64,000 nucleotides of DNA, from contig NZ_JALKBC010000008.1 of assembly GCF_023015865.1 (NCBI RefSeq), forward strand, positions 1 to 64,000, given 5' to 3'. The position numbers and the translations under genes were made by a program. Positions 18,461 through 26,375 of the stretch are shown here, in pieces; position 1 is the stretch's first letter; each line of letters starts with the position of its first letter. This DNA comes from Arenibacter sp. F26102. Its GTDB lineage: Bacteria > Bacteroidota > Bacteroidia > Flavobacteriales > Flavobacteriaceae. Under the pieces are notes generated by a model. It did not search any database. It worked only from the letters and a program-made list of their open reading frames with translations, and had not been told where the DNA came from.

Positions 18461-18844
18461 TTAAAATTCAAAATACGCTTTCATAGGTTCAAAATAATGT
18501 TCCTGCCAACCCTGAATATAGTGTTCGCCATCTTCCGGAACATTGCTATGTGTCAATGTCAATTCGGTTATACCGTCTATTTCTGAAAGTATAACCTCAA
18601 TTTGCGAATCTTCCTCGTTTTCTTTAAAATTATCACTTCTCCAGGATTGCACAATTTTATGGTAAGGTTCCAAAATTAGATTTTCTCCCTTAATATACCC
18701 ATCCCAGGCGGTAAATGGATCACCAACCTTATCTGAAACAAAGGCTTCACCTCCGGTCATTTTGGTATGTCCCTGGGTACTAAGCCATGCCTTGTAAACT
18801 TGTTTTGCGGTGGTATTAAATGTCGTTTTTAAGGTAAATTCCAT
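18461..18844 (-). CDS. SRPBCC / AHSA1 domain protein
   Basis: This encodes a 127-residue cytosolic protein of the START-like SRPBCC superfamily, close to the Aha1 C-terminal (AHSA1) type. The typical opening strand and helix are visible (FTLKTTFNTTAKQVYKAW), with a GEAFVSDKVGDPFTAWDGY segment and a final helix with GWQEHYFEPMKAYF. Such proteins have a hydrophobic ligand cavity. Some assist stress responses, but no ligand can be assigned. It is a single gene, convergent with the esterase. Confidence 0.85.
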   Translation of the reverse strand: MEFTLKTTFNTTAKQVYKAWLSTQGHTKMTGGEAFVSDKVGDPFTAWDGYIKGENLILEPYHKIVQSWRSDNFKENEEDSQIEVILSEIDGITELTLTHSNVPEDGEHYIQGWQEHYFEPMKAYFEF

Positions 18845-19050
18845 AGGTGTGGTTTTTTGGAGTGATTATATTGATAGCTCAATTCTTAAATTTACTAAAA
18901 TATTTTTTCTCAAGAATAATTCAAAAGGCCTATAATAAACAACATCAACTATACCAATTTAGATAGGATAGATTTTGACTCTTGTACAATTGAACTTTTT
19001 GAATAAAAGGGACCACTGAGAAAGAAATGTCGATTTAGATTAGCTTTTGC

Positions 19051-19058
19051 TAACTTTG
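19051..19058 (+). promoter_or_regulatory. Bacteroidota -7 box before rlmF
   Basis: TAACTTTG is an exact match to the Bacteroidota -7 consensus TAnnTTTG and ends 19 bp before the GTG start, giving a very short leader. No exact TTTG -33 box is seen at the usual distance. Confidence 0.5.
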
Positions 19059-19077
19059 CCCTTTAAGAGCTAAAACT

Positions 19078-19926
19078 GTGCACTCAAAAAATCCTTTTGT
19101 CAAAGATTACGATTTTGATTTCCTTATTAAACATTACCCAGGCCTTAAGGATTTTGTTTTTATAAATGACTATGGAAACAAGACTATAAAGTTTGCTGAC
19201 AAACAGGCCGTTAAGGCTTTGAACGCTGCGCTATTAAAGGCACATTACGGCCTTGACTATTGGGATATTCCGGAGCACAACCTATGTCCACCCATTCCAG
19301 GCCGCTTGGACTATCTGTTGCATATAGCGGAGCTGATTCCAAAGCCTCAACTTAGGTTGTTGGACATTGGCACGGGTGCCAATTTAATCTACCCTATTTT
19401 GGCCAACTGTCATTTTGGGTGGCAAATTTCCGCTTCTGAGGTAGATTTGGATGCTTTAAAAAATGCTCAAAAGATTATCGACAGAAATAGTGTATTGACA
19501 AACATAGACCTAAGGCAGCAACGATTCAAAAACAGCATTTTGGAACATATTATAACACCTGAAGATAAGTTTGACGTTGTAGTATGCAATCCTCCTTTTT
19601 TTAAAGACCGTAGTGACGCCCAACAAAAGAATCAGCGCAAGGTCCGTAACCTTCAACTTCAGGCAGAGGAGACCTTAAATTTTGGCGGACAGGCCAACGA
19701 ATTGTGGTACAAGGGCGGTGAAGAGGCTTTTGTTAAAAAGATGGCTGCGGAAAGTGTACAATTTAAGAACCAGGTACAATGGTTTACCTCCTTGGTCTCA
19801 CAAAAAGAAAATCTAAAAAATATTAAAAGGGCCATTAACAAGACCCTGCCAACGGTAGTCAAGGTAATAGACATGGAACAAGGCAACAAAAAAAGCAGGT
19901 TTGTGGCCTGGACATTTCGTCCATAA
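19078..19926 (+). CDS. rlmF: 23S rRNA (adenine(1618)-N(6))-methyltransferase
   Basis: This encodes a 282-residue SAM-dependent methyltransferase that modifies A1618 of 23S rRNA. The N-terminal block is characteristic of RlmF (HSKNPFVKDYDFDFLI and WDIPEHNLCPPIPGR). The SAM motif is LLDIGTGAN, and the N6-adenine catalytic motif NPPF is present as VVCNPPFFKD. Length is close to the E. coli enzyme. The start is GTG; it agrees with the conserved N-terminus and with the -7 box just upstream. It is monocistronic. Confidence 0.95.
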   Translation: MHSKNPFVKDYDFDFLIKHYPGLKDFVFINDYGNKTIKFADKQAVKALNAALLKAHYGLDYWDIPEHNLCPPIPGRLDYLLHIAELIPKPQLRLLDIGTGANLIYPILANCHFGWQISASEVDLDALKNAQKIIDRNSVLTNIDLRQQRFKNSILEHIITPEDKFDVVVCNPPFFKDRSDAQQKNQRKVRNLQLQAEETLNFGGQANELWYKGGEEAFVKKMAAESVQFKNQVQWFTSLVSQKENLKNIKRAINKTLPTVVKVIDMEQGNKKSRFVAWTFRP

Positions 19927-20042
19927 AATTATTACGTTTAATAGAATCTGGATTTATTATATTAGATACATATAAGGGATATAGTAATAAATTGCTATAT
20001 ACAATTGTTGTGTGTCACTCTGAAAAAACTTCCAACCAATAA

Positions 20043-20858
20043 ATGAACTACCAAACATTCGAACCACATTCTGACCTAAAACCATTTGTTAGTTGTTATT
20101 GGACATTGGAACTTCCTAAACAGTCTGAACCGCAAAAACAACGAATAGTGCCTGATGGCTGTATTGAATTGGCGTTTATTCTCGGAGATGACATAAAACG
20201 GTACACTTCTGAAAATGAATTTATACTTCAACCTCGGGCAATGGTGCTCGGACAAACAATTGAACCATTTTACATTGAGCCAACAGGATTTGTTAAAACA
20301 TTTGCTGTCCGATTTTATCCTTATGGGTTTGCAAACTTTGTTTCTGAACCAATCAGCAATTTGGCAAATAAGGAAACACCCATAAACCTACTATTTGAAG
20401 CAGAAAACGCAGATGATTTGGAGCAAAAGATAATTAAATCAGAAAATACAGAACAAAGAATAAGCATTATCGAAAATTTCCTTTTGGACAGGCTTAATAA
20501 CGAAAAAACAATTGATAGAATTGTAAAAAACACGATTCATTCCCTTATATCCGCAAACGGAAGCACTTCAATAAACTCAATCCTCAAAGACGACCTGTCA
20601 AAGCGAAGACAGCTCGAAAGAAACTTCAAAAAGCAAATTGGAGTTAGTCCTAAACAATTGGGAAAGGTAATTCGATTACAAACCGCTTTAAAAATGTTAC
20701 TTGACCAAAAGCCGAAAAACCTGACCGACATTGCTTATGAAAGCGAATATTTCGACCAAGCACACTTCATAAAGGACTTTAGGGAATTTGCAGGAATAAA
20801 CCCCAAAGAGTTTATCAATCACGAAAATTTAGCTCTTTCCGCTCTTTTTTACAAATAG
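20043..20858 (+). CDS. AraC family transcriptional regulator (DUF6597-like N-domain)
   Basis: This encodes a 271-residue regulator. The N-terminal sensor half resembles the DUF6597 type (FEPHSDLKPFVSCYWTLEL and PDGCIELAFILGD). The C-terminal half is a double helix-turn-helix AraC domain (residues ~170-262) with the typical end YFDQAHFIKDFREFAGINPKEF. It is a paralogue of the regulator at 35951. It probably controls the adjacent VOC lipoprotein gene, which begins 75 bp downstream. The effector is unknown. Composition is more AT-rich than the genes before 19 kb, in line with the accessory character of this stretch. Confidence 0.88.
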   Translation: MNYQTFEPHSDLKPFVSCYWTLELPKQSEPQKQRIVPDGCIELAFILGDDIKRYTSENEFILQPRAMVLGQTIEPFYIEPTGFVKTFAVRFYPYGFANFVSEPISNLANKETPINLLFEAENADDLEQKIIKSENTEQRISIIENFLLDRLNNEKTIDRIVKNTIHSLISANGSTSINSILKDDLSKRRQLERNFKKQIGVSPKQLGKVIRLQTALKMLLDQKPKNLTDIAYESEYFDQAHFIKDFREFAGINPKEFINHENLALSALFYK

Positions 20859-20903
20859 TTTAACGGTGTCGCATTTTTACAATTTCAAGCGACTTTCTAC
20901 TGC

Positions 20904-20911
20904 TAATTTTG
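20904..20911 (+). promoter_or_regulatory. candidate promoter of VOC lipoprotein gene
   Basis: TAATTTTG matches the -7 consensus TAnnTTTG, 22 bp before the ATG. A weak TTTC lies 17 bp further upstream. A GTCGC/GCGAC inverted repeat overlaps the region and could be an operator. Confidence 0.4.
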
Positions 20912-20933
20912 TTCAGTAAATAAAAATCGGAAA

Positions 20934-21428
20934 ATGAAATACGCTTTATTCATCACAGTTATTGCCTTGATTTTTGGCATTGTATCCTGTAAAAACGAAA
21001 ACACTTCTGCTTCCGAAGCAAATCCAAATAAAGAAACAACAATCAAAAACGATAAAAATATGAACAGTTTTATATCACTATTTGAAATTCCAGCAACGGA
21101 CATTTCAAGAGCAATCAACTTTTACAAAGAAATTTTAGGTGTAGAAATTGAAAAATTAGATTTACCTGGAATGGAAATGGGCTTATTTCCCTACCAAGAC
21201 CAAATGGTTACAGGAGTTATTGTGAAAGGAGAAGGTTCAGAACCTTCTGCCAGCGGAGTTACTATATACCTGAATGGTGGAGATAATCTGCAAACTATTC
21301 TTGACAAAGTAGAAAAGAACGGTGGGAAAATCATTGTTCCTAAAACACCTCACGCTGACGAGAGCGGATTTTTTGCCATTTTCCACGACTCGGAGGGAAA
21401 TAAAATCGGACTTCATTCTCCAAATTAA
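20934..21428 (+). CDS. VOC family protein with lipoprotein-like leader
   Basis: This encodes a 164-residue protein. The leader ends in a lipobox-like IVSC, followed by a Ser/Asn-rich linker to residue ~40. A single vicinal-oxygen-chelate module then covers residues 43-162 (FEIPATDISRAINFYKEILG at its start, HDSEGNKIGLHSPN at its end). An alternative start at the internal Met near residue 43 would give a plain cytosolic VOC protein like the one at 49189, so lipidation is uncertain. VOC proteins bind a metal and act on small molecules; no substrate can be given. It follows the AraC gene. Confidence 0.8.
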   Translation: MKYALFITVIALIFGIVSCKNENTSASEANPNKETTIKNDKNMNSFISLFEIPATDISRAINFYKEILGVEIEKLDLPGMEMGLFPYQDQMVTGVIVKGEGSEPSASGVTIYLNGGDNLQTILDKVEKNGGKIIVPKTPHADESGFFAIFHDSEGNKIGLHSPN

Positions 21429-21468
21429 AAAAGAGCGAAGGCACAACATTGTGTGCAATTTGGCAAGA

Positions 21469-21485
21469 ATACCAATTTTTGGTAT
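21469..21485 (+). promoter_or_regulatory. palindromic operator before parDE
   Basis: ATACCAA-TTT-TTGGTAT is a perfect 7-bp inverted repeat ending 22 bp before the antitoxin ATG. ParD-type antitoxins bind such palindromes for autoregulation, so this is a good candidate operator. Confidence 0.55.
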
Positions 21486-21507
21486 ATTTGAGTCTAAAAG
21501 TATCAAA

Positions 21508-21759
21508 ATGAATAAAAACACATCTATTTCACTTGGAAATTATTTCGATCAATTTGTTCAAAGCCGAATAAAAGAAGGTCGATTTAAAAATGTTAGCGAA
21601 GTTATACGCGCAGGATTAAGACTTTTAGAAGAGGAAGAAAGTAAAGTAATTGCATTAAAAAACGCAGTTCAGGATGGAATTGATAGCGGAATTGCTCACG
21701 ATTTTGACCCCAAAAAACATCTTGAATCTCTAAAAGCAAAAAAGCACTCGAATGGCTGA
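21508..21759 (+). CDS. parD: ParD-like antitoxin (type II)
   Basis: This encodes an 83-residue antitoxin with an N-terminal ribbon-helix-helix DNA-binding domain (TSISLGNYFDQFVQSRI, FKNVSEVIRAGLRLLEEEE) and a charged C-terminal tail that should wrap the toxin. The ATG at 21508 was chosen because the conserved ParD N-terminus begins there; the frame stays open upstream but without ParD-like sequence. It overlaps the toxin gene by 8 bp, as is normal for parDE. A palindrome at 21469 fits autoregulation by the complex. Confidence 0.9.
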   Translation: MNKNTSISLGNYFDQFVQSRIKEGRFKNVSEVIRAGLRLLEEEESKVIALKNAVQDGIDSGIAHDFDPKKHLESLKAKKHSNG

Positions 21760-22051
21760 ATTTAAATTGACAAATAAAGCTGTTGAAGATTTATCGAAAA
21801 TTTGGGGTTATACTTTTGAGGTTTGGTCTGAGAATCAAGCCGACAAATATTACGAAATGCTAATTTCATGCTGTCAAGAAATTGCGGACAATCCGATTAT
21901 GGGAAAAAACTATGATGGTATTACTCCAAGTCTACTCGGTATAAAAATTAACCTACATATCATTTTCTATCGGACTTTATCTGAAAGCTATGTTGAAATT
22001 ACTAGGATTTTACACGAAAGAACGGACTTAAAAACGGGAATAACCGAATAA
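21752..22051 (+). CDS. parE: ParE-like toxin (type II)
   Basis: This encodes a 99-residue RelE/ParE-superfamily toxin. The opening FKLTNKAVEDLSKIWGYT and the core IADNPIMGKNYDGI, followed by a beta sheet ending VEITRILHERTDL, are typical of ParE. Characterised ParE toxins inhibit DNA gyrase. Length and arrangement are normal, with no sign of inactivation. The pair most likely stabilises the surrounding accessory segment. It is followed within 10 bp by a cassette-boundary-like motif. Confidence 0.9.
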   Translation: MAEFKLTNKAVEDLSKIWGYTFEVWSENQADKYYEMLISCCQEIADNPIMGKNYDGITPSLLGIKINLHIIFYRTLSESYVEITRILHERTDLKTGITE

Positions 22052-22060
22052 AATAACTAA

Positions 22061-22153
22061 AACACAACAAAGGCGATGACTAACCAGCCCGACAGCATGG
22101 ATAGGTACGGGCTCGGTTAAGTGCTAAACAACGCAGCTACGGTTAGCTTAACC
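22061..22153. repeat. cassette-boundary-like element after parDE
   Basis: Starts with AACACAACAAAGGCGATGAC, then TAACCAGCCCGACAGC. It ends in an imperfect palindrome in which GGTTAAGTGCTAA (22115-22127) pairs with TTAGCTTAACC (22143-22153) with a 2-nt bulge. The start and the CCCGACAGC block recur after the VanZ gene at 26161. The hairpin could also serve as a terminator between the convergent parE and dehydrogenase genes. Confidence 0.5.
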
Positions 22154-22168
22154 GATGGCTATAATTTG

Positions 22169-23305
22169 CTATTTCAATAAAAATTCTCCTGTGAAATTCT
22201 GCTGTTGCTTTTCGGACAGTGTATGAAAGCCCACTGCTTGTACATCACGAAAGAGTCGTTCTAGTTCAAGTATTCGATAAAAACTTTGTCCACCTACTGT
22301 TTCCATGGCTTTATTGACCGTTTCTTTACATGCATTTGCAACCAATGTCTTTCTAGCCAATATTTCAACCCCTATTCTTTCCTCAGGCTGAAAATCTAAA
22401 TTATTGGCTATTTCAATCATATCTTTATGAACCACTTGTGCCAAAGTAAGGCTATTGTAAAGTTCTCCAATCAAGAAGGTAGTAGGCAGTGATCTACTTT
22501 GTTTTGCTCTAGACTTTTCCAAAGTAATCTTCATCGCTTTCTCTGCTATTCCAATATAGGGAGCCATGATTAAAGGCAATGCTACGGTTAGTACCACATT
22601 CCAAAACATAGGAAATTCGCCTTTTGCTCTTTTCATCACAATGGAATTTTCTGGAATAAACACATTACTAAAGATCACGGTTTGTGAGCCTGTTCCCCGC
22701 ATTCCCAAGGTGTGCCAATCATCCAATAATTGTATCCCATCAGTTTTCATAGATACTGTAAAATGGAGTACTTGCCATCCCTCTTCTGGATCATTATAGG
22801 GTATGCTGGTCACCAAGAGATCACCTATTGCTGATTGACTTGCGAATTGTTTTTTTGCTGAGACCAAATAACCATTATCGGTTCTTCTCATGGTTCCATT
22901 GGAATCTAGCCAATCCCGTGCTCCTGTACTGACCAACACCATGTTTTTATCAACTACCTCTTTTAGGAATTCTTCGCTTGTACCTTCCTGTTTATATTTC
23001 CAGATATTTACTGCAAGAAGGTGTTGGTGCATAGACAATGCCAATGCTGTAGAAGAGCAATACTGCGCTATTTTAACCAATATAGCGCACATATCAGTAA
23101 AAGAAACTCCAGCACCTCCCAATTCTTTAGGTATCATGGCCGTTAGATATCCATGCTTTTTCAATAATTGATAGTTATCGGCTACAAAGGTATCGGCCTT
23201 ATCGTGCGCACTTCCATTTGCAGCCAATTGGTCCCCAAGCTGGTCTATTAGATTTAACCAGTGCTTTGAAGGGGTTTCAGCAACCTTGTTTTGATGAATA
23301 TTCAT
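22169..23305 (-). CDS. acyl-CoA dehydrogenase family protein
   Basis: This encodes a 378-residue flavoenzyme of the acyl-CoA dehydrogenase fold: an N-terminal helical domain, a middle beta domain (YLVSAKKQFASQSAIGDLLV) and a C-terminal four-helix domain (VGGQSFYRILELERLFRD). The usual catalytic Glu of the fatty-acid enzymes is not evident, and the layout is closer to the acyl-CoA dehydrogenase-like flavin monooxygenase branch. The ATG at 23305 (MNIHQNKVAE) is preferred to a TTG at 23338 that would overlap the regulator gene. It lies 29 bp after the AraC gene on the same strand, so the two are likely one operon. Confidence 0.88.
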   Translation of the reverse strand: MNIHQNKVAETPSKHWLNLIDQLGDQLAANGSAHDKADTFVADNYQLLKKHGYLTAMIPKELGGAGVSFTDMCAILVKIAQYCSSTALALSMHQHLLAVNIWKYKQEGTSEEFLKEVVDKNMVLVSTGARDWLDSNGTMRRTDNGYLVSAKKQFASQSAIGDLLVTSIPYNDPEEGWQVLHFTVSMKTDGIQLLDDWHTLGMRGTGSQTVIFSNVFIPENSIVMKRAKGEFPMFWNVVLTVALPLIMAPYIGIAEKAMKITLEKSRAKQSRSLPTTFLIGELYNSLTLAQVVHKDMIEIANNLDFQPEERIGVEILARKTLVANACKETVNKAMETVGGQSFYRILELERLFRDVQAVGFHTLSEKQQQNFTGEFLLK

Positions 23306-23334
23306 AATACAACAGATTTTTTCGATAATACTTC

Positions 23335-24201
23335 TCAAACAAACAGTTGTGCTTTTTGAAATTTTAAAGGAGTAATACCATTCTCGTTCTTGAATACTCT
23401 AGCAAAATGGGCAGGACTTTCAAAACCACTATCAAAAGCCACCTCATATACTTTTTGATTGGTATTCTCCAATAATCTTTTTGCATGAAGAAGCCTTTTT
23501 TTAGTAAGCCATTTTCCTGGTGATGTTCTATAAGTACTTTGAAAATCGCGATTAAATGTACTTAAACTCCTCTGTGATAGTCTTGCAAATTCTTCGAGTG
23601 ATAAATTATAAACAAAATTGGACTCCATTATGTTTTTAACCGATGGTTTAACTTCTTGGGCAATCTGTTTAAAATAGCTCCCGATTTCAGGGTTATAAGG
23701 CAGTGATAAAATATTGACCAATAACTCTTGAAATTTAATTTCCATCAAATATTTTGAAGGCTTTTCTTGATTAAAAAAATAATCCAACATTGACGTAAAA
23801 TATGTACTTAACGTTCTGTCCATTATCAAAGGAATTGCACTATCACTTTGAAGACTACTTTTTTGATTGGCCCCGATTTCAGGTTTTTGTGATATAAAAT
23901 CCTTGACATAAGAATCAGGAATAAAAATTACTATGGCGCAAAAATCTGAGTCAAAATACTTCTCAATAATATTTGCTCCTTTTTTCACAAAAAGCACCTC
24001 ATTGGCATGAACCGTATAGCTATGCTCCAGCGTTCGCCATTTCTTTTTGCCCTCTAGTACATAAATAAAATAATTTAGATGGTTCCAAGTAGTGAATATC
24101 GCTTTTTCCTCCTTACATCGATACTCCGAAAACATAAGTGACGACACTTCAATTTTCTTGAATGTAGGTGTGTTTTTTGCTATGTCGTAACCGTTACCCA
24201 T
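23335..24201 (-). CDS. AraC family transcriptional regulator
   Basis: This encodes a 288-residue regulator with a cupin-like N-terminal sensor (YFIYVLEGKKKWRTLEHSY, NEVLFVKKGANIIEKYFDSD) and a C-terminal AraC double helix-turn-helix (LSQRSLSTFNRDFQSTYRTS; SGFESPAHFARVFKNENG). It is a close paralogue of the regulator at 46278, sharing layout and many motifs. It is the first gene of a probable operon with the downstream dehydrogenase and is the likely regulator of that gene. The inducer is unknown. Confidence 0.9.
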   Translation of the reverse strand: MGNGYDIAKNTPTFKKIEVSSLMFSEYRCKEEKAIFTTWNHLNYFIYVLEGKKKWRTLEHSYTVHANEVLFVKKGANIIEKYFDSDFCAIVIFIPDSYVKDFISQKPEIGANQKSSLQSDSAIPLIMDRTLSTYFTSMLDYFFNQEKPSKYLMEIKFQELLVNILSLPYNPEIGSYFKQIAQEVKPSVKNIMESNFVYNLSLEEFARLSQRSLSTFNRDFQSTYRTSPGKWLTKKRLLHAKRLLENTNQKVYEVAFDSGFESPAHFARVFKNENGITPLKFQKAQLFV

Positions 24202-24379
24202 TATTTTGAATATTTTACATTTTGAAAAGTACAGCTTTTTAAGTGAATGGCCTCCTTATAAACATCTTAAGTCATAACAAACCATTGTTTTACCCAGTAA
24301 ATATCTCAACAATCTATTTTCTTAATAGGTAATAATTTAAGTGGTTATGTTTGCTAACTGCAAATCCAATAACGAATTT

Positions 24380-25075
24380 CTAATCGATTTCTGCAGGTTT
24401 TAAAATCAGGTCGTTGTCAGATGCCAATTTGGCGAATTCCTCTGCACTTAGTGAATTAGATAGTTCCTTCCCCGGTTCTACCCCTACTTGTTTGAAAAAA
24501 TTTAACAAACCATGTTTAGCATTTGGAACAGTTGCAAATACCAATTTTAACGGTTCATTGCCCGTATTTTGAAAGGAATGCCATTCTCCCGGCGCCGTAT
24601 ACCATACATAGCCTTCCCTAACAATTGTTTCTTTCCGCTCATCGTTCTCATAACTTATAACGACACCCGTTCCTGAAAGAAAATAAGCAATCTCTTCCGT
24701 TTTATTATGCTTGTGCTCTGGCAAAGCCCCCCCTACACCCAACTCGTATTTTGAAAAACCTGCAGAAGCATTAGGGTGACTTTCGGAATCCAAATAAATT
24801 TGAAGCAACCCTCCAGACCCAAGTTTGTCTTTGCTCTCTGGAAATATCCACAGTTGTTTGGCGTCCTTAGGCATTACAATTCTTTTACCAGTGTGTGTAT
24901 GCGTGGAATTATCGTGAATATGGGTTTCTTCTTTTTCGTCAAGTGAAAGGGCTACTACCGAATCGTCCTTTTTCTCAGATTTATCTACATTTTCACCACA
25001 ACCTTGAACGATGGTAAGTAAAAGTATTATGGCAACTAACTTCCTTATTTTAAAGTTCTTTTTGTTTTTAAGCAT
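24380..25075 (-). CDS. cupin domain lipoprotein
   Basis: This encodes a 231-residue exported protein with a lipobox-like VQGC at the end of a hydrophobic leader. A His-rich linker (THIHDNSTHTHTGK) precedes a cupin beta-barrel at about residues 85-200. The metal-binding motif is PEHKHNKTEEIAYFLSG, followed by the second motif PGEWHSFQNTG. It may bind a metal ion and a small ligand, but no enzymatic activity can be assigned. The His-rich linker could itself bind metal. It is a single gene, upstream of the AraC/dehydrogenase pair on the same strand with a 178-bp gap. Confidence 0.8.
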   Translation of the reverse strand: MLKNKKNFKIRKLVAIILLLTIVQGCGENVDKSEKKDDSVVALSLDEKEETHIHDNSTHTHTGKRIVMPKDAKQLWIFPESKDKLGSGGLLQIYLDSESHPNASAGFSKYELGVGGALPEHKHNKTEEIAYFLSGTGVVISYENDERKETIVREGYVWYTAPGEWHSFQNTGNEPLKLVFATVPNAKHGLLNFFKQVGVEPGKELSNSLSAEEFAKLASDNDLILKPAEID

Positions 25076-25567
25076 GGTTATATTATTTATGTTTATTAAT
25101 GACTTCCAATTGTAGGAATCAAAACTAAAGAGAATATATGTACTTTAAATGACTAGGGCTTTCAATAAATTGACTGAGTATGTCAAAACAATAATTTTGA
25201 AAGGATAACACTTATTAAAGCCTTGCTAAATAGCAATTACTACTAAAGAAAACTATGCCCTTTTCAGGTTTTAAGACAAAAACTATTGCTATCAACCTGT
25301 TTGTAATACGTCTTTAGTAAGTGCTAAACCAAATTGTTCGTGCTAATTTGCGAATACCGCTAAATTTTTAAATTTGGATTTCAAGATTGAAAAAGTAAAA
25401 ACCCGTCCGAACAGACCTATTAGTTACGGGCGCGCAAAACATAATAATTCGGTTCTGCGTTTATCCAAAGACGTAGTGTCATTATACACGCTGCGTTTCA
25501 AAAACAAACTGTTAGCGGTAACTTAAATAGGAAAAAATTATCTTAATAATTATTTCTCGCTTAATAA
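25076..25567. other. intergenic region with cassette-boundary-like motif
   Basis: No gene is seen. It contains a CCCGT...ACGGG inverted repeat near 25400-25425 and an imperfect ACGTAGTGT...ACACGCTGCGT hairpin near 25473-25498. The box GTTAGCGGTAACTTAA is at 25511-25526, 41 bp before the VanZ start. That box recurs in variant form before the genes at 26376 and 30918. Confidence 0.5.
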
Positions 25568-26143
25568 ATGAAAAAAAGGAAAATTTTCACATCCAAAAGG
25601 GAACGGAAATTATGGACTTGGGCATTGGTGGTTTGTATTGCTATCTACGCTACACTGTTTTTAGGAGGTCAATTCATAGATTATATGGTTGAACGTCGAA
25701 TTATAGAACAAAGCACTTTTTACTTCTTTCTTGTTTTGATTTTAGCTTTCATATTCAGCGGATTGAAAAGTTCCAGAAAGAGATTGGAGTATTGGATATA
25801 TGCCGGAGTTATAGCTGTATATGGTACGGCTTTGTTGAGAATGGATCTCACTATTACTGAGTGTTCACATATGATTGAGTATGGATTACTTTCAATATTA
25901 ATTTATGAAGCGCTTGTTGAAAGGGGACTTAATGGAGCGAATATCAAATTACCTATAATAACGTCAATTGTAGCAGCTGGAACTATTGGATTATTGGACG
26001 AATGTATTCAATATTTTCTATCATATCGCGTTTTTGATATTGTGGACATTGGTTTCAATTATTTGGCGTCGGCACTTGGAGTACTTATAAATTATGGAGT
26101 AAGTAAGTTGCAACAAATTTTCACAAATTGGAATAGAAAGTAG
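25568..26143 (+). CDS. VanZ-like membrane protein
   Basis: This encodes a 191-residue integral membrane protein with about five transmembrane segments. VanZ hallmarks are present: ECSHMIEYGLLSILIYEAL, and GLLDECIQYF followed by RVFDIVDIGFNYLAS. VanZ of enterococci gives low-level teicoplanin resistance; the wider family is of unknown function. It is a lone gene bracketed by the GTTAGCGGTAA box upstream and the ACACAACAA...GGCCCGACAGC element downstream, so it behaves like a self-contained cassette. Confidence 0.85.
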   Translation: MKKRKIFTSKRERKLWTWALVVCIAIYATLFLGGQFIDYMVERRIIEQSTFYFFLVLILAFIFSGLKSSRKRLEYWIYAGVIAVYGTALLRMDLTITECSHMIEYGLLSILIYEALVERGLNGANIKLPIITSIVAAGTIGLLDECIQYFLSYRVFDIVDIGFNYLASALGVLINYGVSKLQQIFTNWNRK

Positions 26144-26160
26144 GTAAGGATTTAAAAACT

Positions 26161-26374
26161 ACACACAACAATCCATATAATTAATTGGCCCGACAGCATA
26201 TTTCCAGTCCTTAACGGCACTGGTATACTGGCGGATGGCCTGGCACAAGGTTTTTTGTAAAAATTCTCCCACCCCCAAAAAATTTACGGTACAATTTTCT
26301 CCGAGCCTGCCGGCTGGTAGGTTCGCTTTGTATTCGCTAATTTAGTTACTTAATCATACGCTGGCAGTAATTGG
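26161..26374. repeat. cassette-boundary-like element between VanZ and toroid genes
   Basis: Begins ACACACAACAATCC, then ATATAATTAATTGGCCCGAC at 26174-26193. It contains the hairpin GAGCCTGCC/GGTAGGTTC with a GGCT loop (26301-26322 region). It ends with GCTGGCAGTAATTGG (26360-26374) just before the next ATG. The opening part recurs at 22061, 27311 and 28931; the closing part recurs at 25511 and 30889. Confidence 0.55.
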
Positions 26375-26375
26375 A

